A program made the translations under genes and the position numbers. A stretch of DNA of 64,000 nucleotides, taken from contig NZ_JACHLU010000002.1 of the NCBI RefSeq assembly GCF_014204625.1, positions 124,001-188,000 on the forward strand, written 5' to 3'. Origin of the DNA: Gillisella vitis (GTDB taxonomy: Bacteria > Pseudomonadota > Alphaproteobacteria > Rhizobiales > Rhizobiaceae). The stretch's first letter is position 1; every line of letters begins with the position of its first letter. Below are positions 30,033-39,678 of the stretch, piece after piece. A model generated the notes under the pieces. It worked only from the letters and a program-made list of their open reading frames with translations. It was not told the DNA's origin and did no database searches.

Positions 30033-30092
30033 GTTTTTAGAGTTTCTCAGGGAAAAGTGGAGCCCGGTTTTCCTGATCAGACAGACTCTAAC
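30033..30092 (+). repeat. palindromic repeat P1, degenerate
   Basis: TTAGAGTTTCTCAGGGAAAAGTGG followed by CCGGTTTTCC and AGACAGACTCT carries the P1 core with altered outer arms. Confidence 0.6.
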
Positions 30093-30212
30093 GTTGGCCT
30101 GGGGAAAATGAGCGCGCGGTTGTCGTCTCTCGCCGCAATCACAATCAATATCAACTCAAAGTTGAATTTCATGAATTAACATTGAAGGATATACATGAAA
30201 ATGTGATTGAAA

Positions 30213-30289
30213 TGGTAGCGGGGGGCGGACTTGAACCGCCGACCTTGGGGTTATGAATCCCACGCTCTAACCACCTGAGCTACCCCGCC
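30213..30289 (-). tRNA. tRNA-Met (CAU)
   Basis: A 77-nt cloverleaf with encoded CCA. The acceptor arms are GGCGGGG/CCCCGCT, the D-loop contains AGCTCAGGTGGTTAGAGC, the anticodon loop is TTCATAA (anticodon CAT), and the T-arm is GGCGG-TTCAAGT-CCGCC. It is the elongator type rather than initiator, because the acceptor starts with a paired base and the anticodon stem lacks three consecutive G-C pairs next to the loop. Lysidine modification (tRNA-Ile) is not suggested, but I cannot exclude it. Confidence 0.92.
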
Positions 30290-30338
30290 ACACATCACAA
30301 AGCGCTTTGTTAACAAAGCCTCGCTAAGCGATGGGCGG

Positions 30339-30368
30339 CTTATAAGTCGAGCATCCCAACAAAGTCAA
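30339..30368 (-). promoter_or_regulatory. tRNA-Met promoter
   Basis: On the minus strand TTGACT (30363-30368) and TATAAG (30339-30344) are 18 bp apart, with the tRNA start about 50 bp further on. Confidence 0.65.
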
Positions 30369-30437
30369 GCGCTCAAAACAGAAAAATGAAACTTTTACAA
30401 CAGTGCTTGTAAAAACAAACACTTGTTGCTTTTCAAA

Positions 30438-30655
30438 GCATGTCGCCAGAGTACACGACATTTTAGCTTTGAGTGCTTGGTTACCCCCTCACCCCGCCTC
30501 CGCTTTGCTCGGCGGACCTCTCCCCGCTGGGGCGAGGAACCCGTGAACGTTGCTGTTCTTTCCGTCTTCTCCCCTGCGGGGAGAAGGTGGCGGCAGCCGG
30601 ATGAGGGGGGGGGCGAAGCCCAGAAATACGCGCGTCGTGTACTCTGGCATGTCCC
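30438..30655. mobile_element. MITE-like element, copy 1
   Basis: The element spans 30447-30646. Its ends are 13-bp inverted repeats, CAGAGTACACGAC and its perfect complement. It is flanked by the direct repeat GCATGTCGC/GCATGTCCC (8 of 9 identical), as expected of a target duplication. The inside is two large hairpin arms: a CCCCTCACCCCGCCTCC-type arm and a GGCGGCAGCCGGATGAGGGG-type arm. No coding capacity is seen. It sits inside an older palindromic repeat. Confidence 0.75.
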
Positions 30656-30749
30656 GTTTCATTGTCCTCAATTAAACGATGACGCACATGCGGCAAAAGA
30701 AGAGCTAAAGCATGTCGTAGTGAATCCTATTCACTGCGACATGCTTTAG
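30641..30749 (-). repeat. CATGTCG/CGACATG composite repeat overlapping the mnmA stop
   Basis: About 105 bp match 48821-48929. The main palindrome has arms CTAAAGCATGTCG/CGACATGCTTTAG plus AGTGAAT/ATTCACT. It ends exactly over the mnmA stop codon (30746-30748), so the hairpin lies at the very end of that mRNA. Confidence 0.85.
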
Positions 30750-31942
30750 GCCGCAACCGTATCTTGCAAAAGCGCGCTCAAAGCCGCTTGCGCATCAAGG
30801 CTGCGCTCGGATCGTTCAATAAAGCCGCCGCCATAGACGCGGGCATCGGCACCGGTGGCAGAATAGAGCACACAAGCCTGACCGGGAGCAACGCCCGCTT
30901 CACCCATCTCCAGATCGACATAAACGCCCTGATCATCGGCATAGAGCGTGGCAGCCGTTGGGGGGCGGGTGGAGCGCACCTTGGCAAAACAGGCAAGGCC
31001 GCCTGCGGCGTCTTCCGTGATGGAATAATCGCCCAGCCAGTTGATGTCGCGCAAATAGACGCGGCGGGTTTCCAGCGCTTCCTTGGGGCCAACAATGACC
31101 CGGCGCGAGCGGGCATCGAGATAGACCACATAGAGCGGCTCGCCCGTGGCCACCCCTAAGCCTTTGCGCTGGCCGATGGTGTAATGCAAAATGCCGTCAT
31201 GCTGGCCCAGAATGCGGCCATCGAGATGGACAATATCGCCCGCCAAGGCCGAATTGGGCTTCAGTTTGGTGATAATGTCGGCATATTTGCCCTGCGGCAC
31301 AAAACAGATGTCCTGGCTATCGGCCTTTTGCGCGACAACCAGCCCCATCTCCTCGGCAAGCTGACGGGTTTCGGCCTTGGAGAGGCCGCCCAGTGGAAAA
31401 CGCAGGTAATCAATCTGTTCCTGCGTGGTGGCAAACAGGAAATAGCTCTGGTCGCGCTCGCTATCAATCGGGCGAAACAGGGCGCGGTGTCCGGGATCAT
31501 TCGGCAAAGGCATGGCGCGCGAGCGGATGTAATGGCCGGTTGCCAAAGCATCGGCGCCCAGTTCCTTGGCGGTGGCCAGAAGATCGGCAAATTTAACCGT
31601 TTGGTTGCAGGCCACGCAGGGGATGGGCGTTTCGCCGGCAATATAGCTGTCCATGAACGGGTTGATCACGGTGTCACGAAAGCGCTGTTCGTAATCCAGC
31701 ACGTAATGGGGAATGCCCAGCGTTTCGCACACGCGCCTCGCATCATCAATATCCTGGCCTGCGCAGCAGGAACCGGCGCGGTGCACGGCAGCGCCGTGAT
31801 CGTAAAGCTGAAGCGTAATGCCCAGCACGTCATAGCCTTCCCGTTTCAAAATTCCGGCCACAACAGAACTGTCAACGCCGCCTGACATGGCAACGACAAC
31901 GCGCGTATCTTCCGGTCTCTTGTCAAAATCCAGCGTGTTCAC
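30746..31942 (-). CDS. mnmA: tRNA-specific 2-thiouridylase MnmA
   Basis: MnmA puts sulfur on U34 of Lys, Glu and Gln tRNAs. The 398-residue product has the PP-loop SGGVDSS (about 20-26), the catalytic Cys in [13 protein letters not shown], and the second Cys in [10 protein letters not shown]. The C-terminal barrel [12 protein letters not shown] is also present. The stop codon TAA is contributed by a palindromic repeat (30705-30749), so the last few residues could differ from relatives. It has its own promoter region upstream of 31942. Confidence 0.97.
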   Translation of the reverse strand: MNTLDFDKRPEDTRVVVAMSGGVDSSVVAGILKREGYDVLGITLQLYDHGAAVHRAGSCCAGQDIDDARRVCETLGIPHYVLDYEQRFRDTVINPFMDSYIAGETPIPCVACNQTVKFADLLATAKELGADALATGHYIRSRAMPLPNDPGHRALFRPIDSERDQSYFLFATTQEQIDYLRFPLGGLSKAETRQLAEEMGLVVAQKADSQDICFVPQGKYADIITKLKPNSALAGDIVHLDGRILGQHDGILHYTIGQRKGLGVATGEPLYVVYLDARSRRVIVGPKEALETRRVYLRDINWLGDYSITEDAAGGLACFAKVRSTRPPTAATLYADDQGVYVDLEMGEAGVAPGQACVLYSATGADARVYGGGFIERSERSLDAQAALSALLQDTVAA

Positions 31943-32229
31943 GGGGCTTACATCTCTTAAAGCTTACGAGAAGACCGTGATCTCTATCATATGAAGGGCC
32001 AATGCATATCACCGCACAGGTCGCTTTCGGCTCCGGTCTGTTGTCCATGGATATAGAAAGGATTGCTCACACATGCAAGACCACCGCGTTCACCTGCTGA
32101 AATCAATGCCCGAGTTGGCAAGTGTCAAGTAAACATTGAACAAATAGTATTAGATAAAATTAATATTAAGAAAGTTGTAATATGTTCTCTTTTAGGCTGC
32201 ATACACTTAAAGGTGTGCGGAGTGGTCCT
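31943..32229. other. mnmA-chemoreceptor divergent region
   Basis: The region must hold divergent promoters. It contains a 19-codon frame at 32073-32132 (MQDHRVHLLKSMPELASVK) with GAAAGGA 10 bp upstream, which could be a leader peptide or the remnant of a gene. I do not recognise it. Confidence 0.3.
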
Positions 32230-34416
32230 ATGCATTGGCTTGTCAATATCTCGATCAACAAACGAATTGTGATGGCGCTGGCATTGCCGCTGCTGGCTGC
32301 AACATTTCTGGTGTTGAAAGATGTAAGAGGTATTGCTGAGGCTGATTCCCGGATGCGACAAGCCGTGGAGCAGACACATGCGCTTGCTGCTCTGAGTGAA
32401 GCTGCGCATATGTTGCAGGTCGAGCGTGGTCTGACGGCGGGTTTTCTTGGCTCAAAGGGCAAAGCCAACGGTGCGGAATTGCAGAAGGCCCGGACTGCTT
32501 CGGATGCGGCGATTGCTGTCTTGCCAAACCTGGCCGATGACATTGCATCGCTGGACGAGAGCGATCTTTCGGCGCATTTTTCTGCGCTCCGGCAGACCTT
32601 GTCGGGTCTTGCTTCGGTGCGGCAGGCGGTGGACAATTTGTCGATGCCCGGCGGCGACGCCTTCAAATTTTACACCTCGACCATTGCGCAAGCCATCGAT
32701 CTGACCCGGGATCTGCCCTTCAAGGGCGTGGATAGCGATCTGTTGCAGCGTGTCACTGGGGTTGATCTTCTGCTGCGTGCCAAGGAATCGGCCGGTCAGG
32801 AGCGCGGCATGGGCAATGGCTTTGTTGCGGCTGGCAAGATGGATGCGGCACAGTTCATGAATTTCGTGGTGATGGCAGGCGCTCAAGACGCTTATCTGAA
32901 AGCTTTTTTCGCCCTGATGCCTTCGGATGAGGCCAAGGGATTGACTGAAAAGCTGGTGACGGTGTCGGACGATGTGCTGGCTTTGCGTGGTCGTTTGCTG
33001 TCCGGTGGTGCGAGTGCTGATCTGTCTGGCATGGATGCCAGGACATGGTTTGGCACCACAACGGCCCGCATCAATGGCATGAAGGACATACAGACGCAGG
33101 TGCTCGACAAAATTGCAGCTCTGGCCCTGGACAAGGCAGACCGAGCCCGGTCTACCCTGATTGTTGTTGCTCTGTCCTGCGTATTGGCAGGGGTGCTGGT
33201 GATTGCCCTGTGCCTTTATATGGCTGGCACCGTGGTGCGTCCGTTGAAAGGTCTGACGGGAATTATGGGCCGTCTTGCCGAAGGGCACATTGGCCAGCCA
33301 ATAACATCTCTGCGCAAGGATGAAATTGGCGATATGGAGCGGGCTGTTGAGGTTTTCCGCCATTCTGCCATTCGCAATGGTGAGCTGGAGGCAGAGGCCG
33401 TTGAGGCCCGCGCCCGTGCGGAGCGCGAACGGGCCGAAATGCAGCGCCTTGCCGAGGAAGAGGCCGAGCGCCTGTTGCTTCAGGCCACCGGCACGCTGGC
33501 CGAGGCCCTGCAAAGTCTGGCGTCGGGCAATATGACCTGCGAGATCGAGCAGCCACTGGCTCCACGCTTTGAAAAACTGCGGCATGATTTCAACCTGTCC
33601 ATCAAAACTCTGCGCGAAACCTTGCAGCAGGTTGGGCTGTCTGTGTCTGCGGTGAATAATGGCGCACAGGAAATTTCGGCAGCGTCTGGCGATCTGGCCC
33701 GCCGCACCGAGCGGCAGGCGGCATCTCTTGAAGAAACGGCGGCAGCATTGGATGAAATCACCACCAATGTCACCTCCACTTCAAAACGCACGGGTGATGC
33801 GCGTGAAATTGCCCGCAACGCCAGCCTGCGGGCCGAAAAATCAGGTGCCGTGGTTGATCATGCCATTTCGGCCATGGAGCGGATTGAACATTCTTCCGAT
33901 CAGATCAGCAATATCATTGTGGTGATTGATGAAATTGCCTTCCAGACCAATCTTCTGGCGCTGAATGCAGGTGTCGAGGCCGCCCGCGCCGGTGAAGCGG
34001 GCAAGGGCTTTGCCGTGGTTGCTCAGGAAGTGCGCGAACTGGCACAGCGCTCCGCCAAGGCGGCCAAGGAAATCAACGCTCTTATTCAAGCCTCTGCCGC
34101 AGCCGTCAAGGATGGTGTCAAACTGGTGGGAGACACCGGAGAAGGGCTTAAGGAAATTGGCGGATTGGTGCAGGCTTTTGCCAACCATATGGATGCCATA
34201 GCCTCGGCCACACACGAGCAGTCGAATGGCCTGTCGCATATCAATGCGTCGATCAACACGGTGGATCAAACCACCCAGCAGAATGCAGCCATGGTGGAAG
34301 AAATGACCGCTGCCGGTGCGGGCCTTGCCCGCGAAAGCGCCAACCTCAAACAGATGATCTCCCGCTTCCAGCTCGAACGCCACAGCATGGGCAAGAGCCA
34401 ATGGGCGGCTGCCTGA
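32230..34416 (+). CDS. methyl-accepting chemotaxis protein with NIT sensor
   Basis: This is a transmembrane chemoreceptor. TM1 is at about 12-29. A long periplasmic region contains the NIT-type segment [16 protein letters not shown], so nitrate/nitrite sensing is likely but unproven. TM2 is at about 303-325, followed by a HAMP domain and the signalling hairpin with [21 protein letters not shown] and [23 protein letters not shown]. No C-terminal CheR-binding pentapeptide is visible. I start at 32230 (MHWLVN), where GGAG lies 8 bp upstream; an ATG at 32182 would add 16 residues. The N-terminal 100 bp are AT-rich. Confidence 0.9.
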   Translation: MHWLVNISINKRIVMALALPLLAATFLVLKDVRGIAEADSRMRQAVEQTHALAALSEAAHMLQVERGLTAGFLGSKGKANGAELQKARTASDAAIAVLPNLADDIASLDESDLSAHFSALRQTLSGLASVRQAVDNLSMPGGDAFKFYTSTIAQAIDLTRDLPFKGVDSDLLQRVTGVDLLLRAKESAGQERGMGNGFVAAGKMDAAQFMNFVVMAGAQDAYLKAFFALMPSDEAKGLTEKLVTVSDDVLALRGRLLSGGASADLSGMDARTWFGTTTARINGMKDIQTQVLDKIAALALDKADRARSTLIVVALSCVLAGVLVIALCLYMAGTVVRPLKGLTGIMGRLAEGHIGQPITSLRKDEIGDMERAVEVFRHSAIRNGELEAEAVEARARAERERAEMQRLAEEEAERLLLQATGTLAEALQSLASGNMTCEIEQPLAPRFEKLRHDFNLSIKTLRETLQQVGLSVSAVNNGAQEISAASGDLARRTERQAASLEETAAALDEITTNVTSTSKRTGDAREIARNASLRAEKSGAVVDHAISAMERIEHSSDQISNIIVVIDEIAFQTNLLALNAGVEAARAGEAGKGFAVVAQEVRELAQRSAKAAKEINALIQASAAAVKDGVKLVGDTGEGLKEIGGLVQAFANHMDAIASATHEQSNGLSHINASINTVDQTTQQNAAMVEEMTAAGAGLARESANLKQMISRFQLERHSMGKSQWAAA

Positions 34417-34491
34417 AGCATTTCTAGCAAAACTACCTAGCGGTTTTGCGTCCGAAAATCTGTCAAAACAAAGAGTTAGAACACTACAGGT

Positions 34492-34804
34492 CGTTCAACT
34501 CAGAGTACGCGACATTTTAGCTTTGAGTGCTTACAGCGCCGTGCGCCATATATGGCGCACGGCGCTGTAACACTTTTAATCTGCTGCATAATTTTCTCCT
34601 TAAATCGATTCCGATTTAAGGAATTATGCAGTAGCTCCCCATCACCCCGCCTCCGCTTTGCTCGGCGGACCTCTCCCCGCCGGGGCGAGGAACCCATGAA
34701 CGTTGCTGTCCTTTCCGTCTTCTCCCCTGCGGGGAGAAGGTGGCGGCAGCCGGATGAGGGGGCGAAGCCCAGAAATACGCGCGTCGTGTACTATGTGTTC
34801 AACT
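34492..34804. mobile_element. MITE-like element, copy 2, with nested palindrome
   Basis: The same element as at 30438: ends CAGAGTACGCGAC and the complement of CATAGTACACGAC, spanning 34501-34795. It is flanked by CGTTCAACT (34492-34500) and TGTTCAACT (34796-34804), an 8/9 target duplication. A double palindrome (34532-34636) is inserted inside its left half. Its right end supplies the stop codon of the FGGY kinase gene. Confidence 0.8.
34532..34636. repeat. nested double palindrome (GCGCCATATATGGCGC type)
   Basis: First hairpin: CAGCGCCGTGCGCCATATATGGCGCACGGCGCTG, perfect. Second hairpin: GCTGCATAATT...AATTATGCAGT around TTAAATCGATTCCGATTTAA. It is homologous to 48-168, but the arm bases differ in both strands and still pair. 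Confidence 0.8.
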
Positions 34805-36377
34805 CGGCCCGGTGCCGTTGCATGGTGAGAAACCGGGCGTAATCCCGATCATATTGAAGGCGGGTTTGCGGGTTGGGTTGAACCAGCCGTCCTTTTGCGC
34901 CCATGGCGGCTCCGGCTTCAGCGAGATCGGTATAAAGCCCGCCTGCTGTGGCGGCATTGATGGCGGTGCCAATCAGCACGGCGTCGGTGTCATCTGCGAC
35001 CATCAGCGTGCAATTTGTGACATCGGCATAAAGCTCCACCAGCAGCGGGTTTTTGACATGGCCGCCGGTGAGATGCAGGCGAACTTTCCCGTGTTGATCG
35101 GCTGCCAGACTCTCCAGAATTTGGCGAAGGCCAAGGGCAATGCTGACACAGGCGCGCCAATAGAGACGGCAGAGGCCATCAAAGCTGGCATCCAGCGTTA
35201 ATCCGGTGATCACACCTGTCAGGTCAGGATCGGCAAATGGCGAGCGATTGCCATGAAAATCCGGAAGGATATGGATTGCTTGCGCAAAAGAAGCACCTTC
35301 CTGTGCCCGGAGTTCAATAATACGGGCAATAATCCGGCGGTGATTATCAATGGTCGGCTCACCGCCTTGCGCGTGAAGGCGCAGCAGATGGTTGAGCAGC
35401 GCACCCGTGGCCGATTGCCCGGCTTCTGACAGCCATAGATCAGGGAAAACCGCTCCGAAATAGGGGCCCCAGATGCTATAACCGTGGACGGGTTTGGGGT
35501 TGAACGCAATCAGGCAACTGGACGTGCCGCCAATAAGGGCTAAGGGGGGCGTATCGGTTTGCTCAAGGTTGGCAGCCCCCAGCACGCCCAGCGCGCCTGC
35601 ATAGGCATCGACCATGCCCGCCGCGACGGCAATGCCCGCATCCAACCCCAAGGCATGTGCGGCGTCAGCGCAAAGTGGGCCAATGGATTGGCCCACAGGC
35701 ACCGCTTCATTTGGCAGGCCTGCGCGCTCCATCAGGTCCTCAAGGCCAACCTGTGCCAAAAAGTCCTGCTGCCAGCCGGGTTTGCTGTGGCCAAAGAAGG
35801 TCCATTTAGAAGTGAGGGTGCAGAGAGAACGGGCGGTGCTGCCTGTTGCTTTCCCCGTTGCTGTCCATGTGAGAAAATCAGCCAAATCAAAGGCATATCC
35901 AAGCCGTGCCCACAGATCAGGCCGATGGCGCTTTAACCACATCAGTTTGGGAATTTCCGCCTCTGGCGACATCATCTGGCCATTGTGGGCCAGGATCGGA
36001 TGGTCAAGGGCCGAGCATTCTGCCGCTTCCTGGTTGGCGCGATGATCCAGCCAGGCGAGGGTGTCAAAGCCTTCGCCGTTTTCGACATCAAGGCAAAGCG
36101 GCGCACCATTCCTGTCGCGCAGCACCAGCGAGCAGGTTGCATCAAAACCGATGGCGGCAATAGATGCGGGCGCAATGGCGGCTGCCTCAAGCGTTGCCTT
36201 CACAGCAATGCAGCACGCGGCCCATATGTCTTCAGAGTTGTATTCTCCCTGATCATCCTGCGGTCGTCGCAGCGCAATCGGATGTTCGCAGCGGGCCAGA
36301 AGCTGGCCGGTTTTGGAAACAACGCCCGCACGCGCGCTGCCGGTGCCAACATCCACCGCAATGATATGATCTCTCAT
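34791..36377 (-). CDS. FGGY-family pentulose kinase (ribulokinase/xylulokinase-like)
   Basis: This is an ATP-dependent kinase of a ketose. The N-terminal motif IIAVDVGTGSARAGV, the mid-segment AAIGFDATCSLVL and the C-terminal GGHVKNPLLVELYADV motif (ATP site) mark the YdcP/AraB-like FGGY branch. I place the start at 36377 (MRDHIIAV); an ATG at 36404 is also possible. The natural end has been rewritten. Before the MITE-like insertion the frame read on past LNT's Asn as Asp-Leu-stop (TAG at 34484-34486), and now it ends Asn-Thr-stop with the stop in the element. The change is three residues or fewer, so function is probably intact. It likely phosphorylates D-xylulose or D-ribulose made by the dehydrogenases. 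Confidence 0.85.
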   Translation of the reverse strand: MRDHIIAVDVGTGSARAGVVSKTGQLLARCEHPIALRRPQDDQGEYNSEDIWAACCIAVKATLEAAAIAPASIAAIGFDATCSLVLRDRNGAPLCLDVENGEGFDTLAWLDHRANQEAAECSALDHPILAHNGQMMSPEAEIPKLMWLKRHRPDLWARLGYAFDLADFLTWTATGKATGSTARSLCTLTSKWTFFGHSKPGWQQDFLAQVGLEDLMERAGLPNEAVPVGQSIGPLCADAAHALGLDAGIAVAAGMVDAYAGALGVLGAANLEQTDTPPLALIGGTSSCLIAFNPKPVHGYSIWGPYFGAVFPDLWLSEAGQSATGALLNHLLRLHAQGGEPTIDNHRRIIARIIELRAQEGASFAQAIHILPDFHGNRSPFADPDLTGVITGLTLDASFDGLCRLYWRACVSIALGLRQILESLAADQHGKVRLHLTGGHVKNPLLVELYADVTNCTLMVADDTDAVLIGTAINAATAGGLYTDLAEAGAAMGAKGRLVQPNPQTRLQYDRDYARFLTMQRHRAELNT

Positions 36378-36406
36378 GCTTTGTGTTTCCGCCCCCCGCA
36401 CCATGG

Positions 36407-37096
36407 TCAGGGTATAAAGTGGATCAAATCTGCCATGGCGTCAAACCGTGCATTGGGCCGGGCATCGGGGTTCAGGGCGGCAATACTGCTTTCATAGGCC
36501 TCGCCTTGGGCATGGCCACCGCCGGTAAAGGCAAGAGCTGTCATGCCAGCGGCACGCGCGGCCATCAGTCCGGCGGGGCTGTCTTCCACCACCACGCATT
36601 GGTGTGGATGTGTTGCCATTTTTTCAGCAGCATACAGAAACAGATCAGGCGCGGGCTTGCCGTTTTTGACCATGGTGGCGCTGAAAATATGCGGTTGAAA
36701 ACGCTCAATCAATCCGGTGACGGTGAGCGAGAGGGCAATGCGATCCGGCTGGCTGGAGGATGCCACGCACCAGCCAATGCCTGCCTTTGCCAGATCATCC
36801 AGCGCGGCGTGCAGCCCGGTAATGGGCTTTAAATCCTGCCGGAAGCGCTCATACAGATGGTGGCGAAGGCCGTTCAGAAACGTCTCGCCAATGGCGAAAG
36901 AAAATTCCGCACGTGCCGTCTCCACCACCGTTGCCATGCTGCGGCCGAGAAAGTTGCGGTAAACATAATCGGCATCAATGGCCACACCAGCCTTTTCGAA
37001 CTCGGCCACCATGACCTCGACCGAGATCGGCTCGCTGTCCACCAGCACGCCGTCGCAATCGAAAATCACCAGCTTGGTGGCCGGGTCATGCATCAT
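36407..37096 (-). CDS. HAD-superfamily hydrolase (beta-phosphoglucomutase-like)
   Basis: The 229-residue protein has the HAD nucleophile motif FDCDGVLVDSEP, motif II SSSQP, the Lys of NGKPAPD, and motif IV VVEDSPAGLMAA. The cap is helical (subclass IA). It probably removes phosphate from a sugar phosphate, in keeping with its place between the kinase and mannitol dehydrogenase genes, but the substrate is unknown. It is 9 bp after the mtlK stop. The start MM has two possible ATGs. Confidence 0.88.
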   Translation of the reverse strand: MMHDPATKLVIFDCDGVLVDSEPISVEVMVAEFEKAGVAIDADYVYRNFLGRSMATVVETARAEFSFAIGETFLNGLRHHLYERFRQDLKPITGLHAALDDLAKAGIGWCVASSSQPDRIALSLTVTGLIERFQPHIFSATMVKNGKPAPDLFLYAAEKMATHPHQCVVVEDSPAGLMAARAAGMTALAFTGGGHAQGEAYESSIAALNPDARPNARFDAMADLIHFIP

Positions 37097-37104
37097 ACCA
37101 ATCC

Positions 37105-38592
37105 TTATGCAGCGGCAAGGCCACCGTCGATGTAGCTTTGCAGGGTCTTTGCTGTACCGTGGGTGCGAAGGTTTGAGAGCGCTTTTGCAAACCGCTGCCT
37201 GAACACGTCATTTTGCCCCACAGTGCCGAAAATATCGTCCAAAGCAAGGAAGAACAGCGGGTCTTGTCTTGAGGCAATGGCGGTTTTTTGCAAACGCTCG
37301 GCGCTGGCATCATTGAACACAATCGGCTTGCCGCTATCGGATGTGCCTTCAAAATAGCGGCACCACAGCGCCGATACCAAGGCCAGTCCGACAACATCCA
37401 GACCCTTGGCGAGACGATCTGCGGTCGATGGCAGGATGAATTTTGGCTGGCGGTTGGAGCCATCCTGCGCCAGGCGCGGAATGGTGTCGCCAATCTTGGG
37501 GTTGGAAAAGCGGCTCTCGATCAGCGTCGCATAGTCTTGCAAGCTGGTGTTGGGTACGGGCGGCACCACCGGGATGATTTCATCATGGGTCAGCTTGGCA
37601 AGGAAGGCGCGGATCAGCGGGTTTTCCATGGCTTCGTGCACAAAGTGAATGTCCATCAGCGCTGCCGGATAGGCAATCGCCGCATGGCCGCCATTTAAGA
37701 TGCGCAGTTTCATCAGCTCATAGGGTGCGACATCCTCAACGAAGGTGACGCCAACCTCTTCAAAGGCAGGGCGACCGAGTGGGAATTTATCTTCCAGCAC
37801 CCATTGCTTGAACTCTTCGCAAAACACCGGCCATGCATCATCAATGCCGTAAGCATCGCGGGTGATGTCGATTTCGCGCGGGCCGGTGGCAGGGGTGATG
37901 CGATCCACCATGGAATTGGGGAAGGCGACGTGGTGGTGAATCCACTCGGCAAAATCGGGATCGGACAGCTTGGCAAGGCCGATGACAGTGGCTTCCGTTA
38001 CTTCGCCATTGCCGGGGATGTTGTCGCAGCACATCACGGTGAAGGGCGGAATATTGGCGGCACGGCGGGCTTTGAGGCCGGCGATGATCAAACCGAAGAC
38101 GGTTTTGGGCTGGCTCGGGTTTTGCGCGTCTGCCACGATGGCCGGGTGCTTGGGGTCAAAATGCCCGGTGGCGGGGTCGATGAAATAGCCGCCTTCGGTA
38201 ATGGTCATCGAGACGATGCGGATGGCGGGATCAGCCAGTTTGGCAATGATGCCGTCGAAATCCGGTGCCGCGATCATATCCACCATCGGGCCGGTGATGG
38301 TGGCAGCACTTTTCGCCACATCCTGCTCCACCACCGTGGTCAGATAATCTTGTGCAGCCAGTTTTTCTTTCATCGTGGCGTCAGATGGCAAAACGCCCGC
38401 ACCGACGATGGCAAAGTCCAAATCTTTGCCGAGGTTGAACAGCTCATGCAGGTAGATGGCCTGATGGGCGCGGTGGAAATTGCCCACACCAAAATGGACG
38501 ATGCCGGGGGTGAGGCTGTCGCGGCTATAGGCCGGAATGGCAGCCTTGGCGCTGGCGTCCTTCAGGGTGGAGAGGGAGAGTTTTGTGGTCAT
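37105..38592 (-). CDS. mtlK: mannitol/arabitol-type polyol dehydrogenase (MtlK-like)
   Basis: This long-chain NAD-dependent dehydrogenase oxidises mannitol to fructose, and often arabitol to xylulose. The 495-residue product begins with the family's PAYSRDSLTPGIVHFGVGNFHRAHQ segment (nucleotide site) and contains CDNIPGNGEV. The catalytic region includes KLRILNGGHAAIAY. In rhizobia the gene follows smoS, as here, after a repeat element. An FGGY kinase two genes on makes arabitol or sorbitol use plausible. Confidence 0.92.
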   Translation of the reverse strand: MTTKLSLSTLKDASAKAAIPAYSRDSLTPGIVHFGVGNFHRAHQAIYLHELFNLGKDLDFAIVGAGVLPSDATMKEKLAAQDYLTTVVEQDVAKSAATITGPMVDMIAAPDFDGIIAKLADPAIRIVSMTITEGGYFIDPATGHFDPKHPAIVADAQNPSQPKTVFGLIIAGLKARRAANIPPFTVMCCDNIPGNGEVTEATVIGLAKLSDPDFAEWIHHHVAFPNSMVDRITPATGPREIDITRDAYGIDDAWPVFCEEFKQWVLEDKFPLGRPAFEEVGVTFVEDVAPYELMKLRILNGGHAAIAYPAALMDIHFVHEAMENPLIRAFLAKLTHDEIIPVVPPVPNTSLQDYATLIESRFSNPKIGDTIPRLAQDGSNRQPKFILPSTADRLAKGLDVVGLALVSALWCRYFEGTSDSGKPIVFNDASAERLQKTAIASRQDPLFFLALDDIFGTVGQNDVFRQRFAKALSNLRTHGTAKTLQSYIDGGLAAA

Positions 38593-38665
38593 TGGGTTAT
38601 GTCCTGAATAAATTTTGGGAAATGGGTGGGGGGGTGCAATGTCGGAGATGGAGCGTGTGGCTTGG

Positions 38666-38872
38666 TGGCTTCGCCCCCCTCATCCGGCTGCCGCCACCTT
38701 CTCCCCGCTGGGGAGAAGAGGCAGGTTGAAAGCCTCCATGCCTTTTTTAAAGATGCGCATCCGGCGAGTGAGAGACAGTGGTTGCTTTTTGAGTTCCGCC
38801 CTATCGACAATGTCTCTTCTCCCCGGCGGGGAGAAGGTGGCGGCAGCCGGATGAGGGGGGGCGAAGCCCATC
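38666..38872. repeat. large inverted-repeat element between smoS and mtlK
   Basis: Arms of about 55 bp run inward from GGCTTCGCCCCCCTCATCC to ...GGGGAGAAG and are nearly identical in inverse orientation. The middle 85 bp is unrelated. The element belongs to the CTCATCCGGCTGCCGCC family seen at 30481, 34637, 42480 and 44184. It fills the 309-bp gap and would form one long hairpin in the operon mRNA. Confidence 0.85.
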
Positions 38873-38901
38873 TCATCATACATTGTCGGGAACTCATCAT
38901 C

Positions 38902-39678
38902 TCAGCTCATCCAATTGCCACCATCGACGTTATACGTCTGGGCCACCACGTAATCGGCCTCAGAGGACGCCAGAAAAATCGCCATGCCCGTGAGATCGTT
39001 TGCTGCCCCCATCCGGCCAAACGGAACGGCCTTGCCGACCTGCTTTTTCTTCTCGCCGGGCGCAAGGTTTTCATGCCTTGCAAACAGCGCATCCACACCA
39101 TCCCAATGCTCGCCATCGACAACGCCGGGGGCAATGGCGTTGACATTGATGCCATGCTTGATCAGGTCCAGCCCTGCCGATTGGGTGAGCGAAATCATCG
39201 CCGCCTTGGTGGCGCAATAGACCGCAACCAGCGCTTCACCGCGTCGCCCGGCCTGGCTTGCCATATTGATAATCTTGCCGCCCTTGCCACGGGCAATCAT
39301 CGATTTCGCCGCCGCTTGCAGCATGAAGAGTGAGCCAGCAACGTTGATGGAAAACAGCCGATCATAGCTCTCGCGGGTGATCTCCACGATGGGTGCAAGA
39401 TCAAACAGGGCGGCGTTGTTGATGAGGATGTCGAGGCCGCCAGTTTTCTCTTCCACCGCCTTGATGGCGGCATCAATGGAGGCCTGATTGGTCACATCCA
39501 GATGCACGGCATAGGCTTTTTCACCAATGGCTTTGGCGGTTTCCAATGCCCGTTCCAAATTAATATCCGCAATGGCAACCGTGGCACCTTCCCGCACGTA
39601 GGCCTCTGCAAACGCACGGCCAATACCACGGGCCGAGCCTGTGATGAGCGCGGATTTTCCGTCTAATCTGCCAGTCAT
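38902..39678 (-). CDS. smoS: sorbitol dehydrogenase, SDR family (SmoS)
   Basis: The enzyme oxidises sorbitol to fructose. The 258-residue product has the cofactor motif [25 protein letters not shown], and the catalytic [12 protein letters not shown] (Tyr-x3-Lys). The C-terminus is NVDGGNWMS. It overlaps the ABC ATPase gene by 4 bp, so both are made from one mRNA. Confidence 0.92.
   Translation of the reverse strand: MTGRLDGKSALITGSARGIGRAFAEAYVREGATVAIADINLERALETAKAIGEKAYAVHLDVTNQASIDAAIKAVEEKTGGLDILINNAALFDLAPIVEITRESYDRLFSINVAGSLFMLQAAAKSMIARGKGGKIINMASQAGRRGEALVAVYCATKAAMISLTQSAGLDLIKHGINVNAIAPGVVDGEHWDGVDALFARHENLAPGEKKKQVGKAVPFGRMGAANDLTGMAIFLASSEADYVVAQTYNVDGGNWMS

Noticed and set aside
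29944-30092. RirA or Fur box upstream of the siderophore receptor
   Set aside because: I looked for TGA-N9-TCA and Fur-like palindromes near the promoter and found none that fit.
28063-30111. 682-codon open frame antisense to the TonB receptor
   Set aside because: It runs through the receptor's coding strand and then through a palindromic repeat, with a biased composition. The receptor motifs are clear on the other strand.
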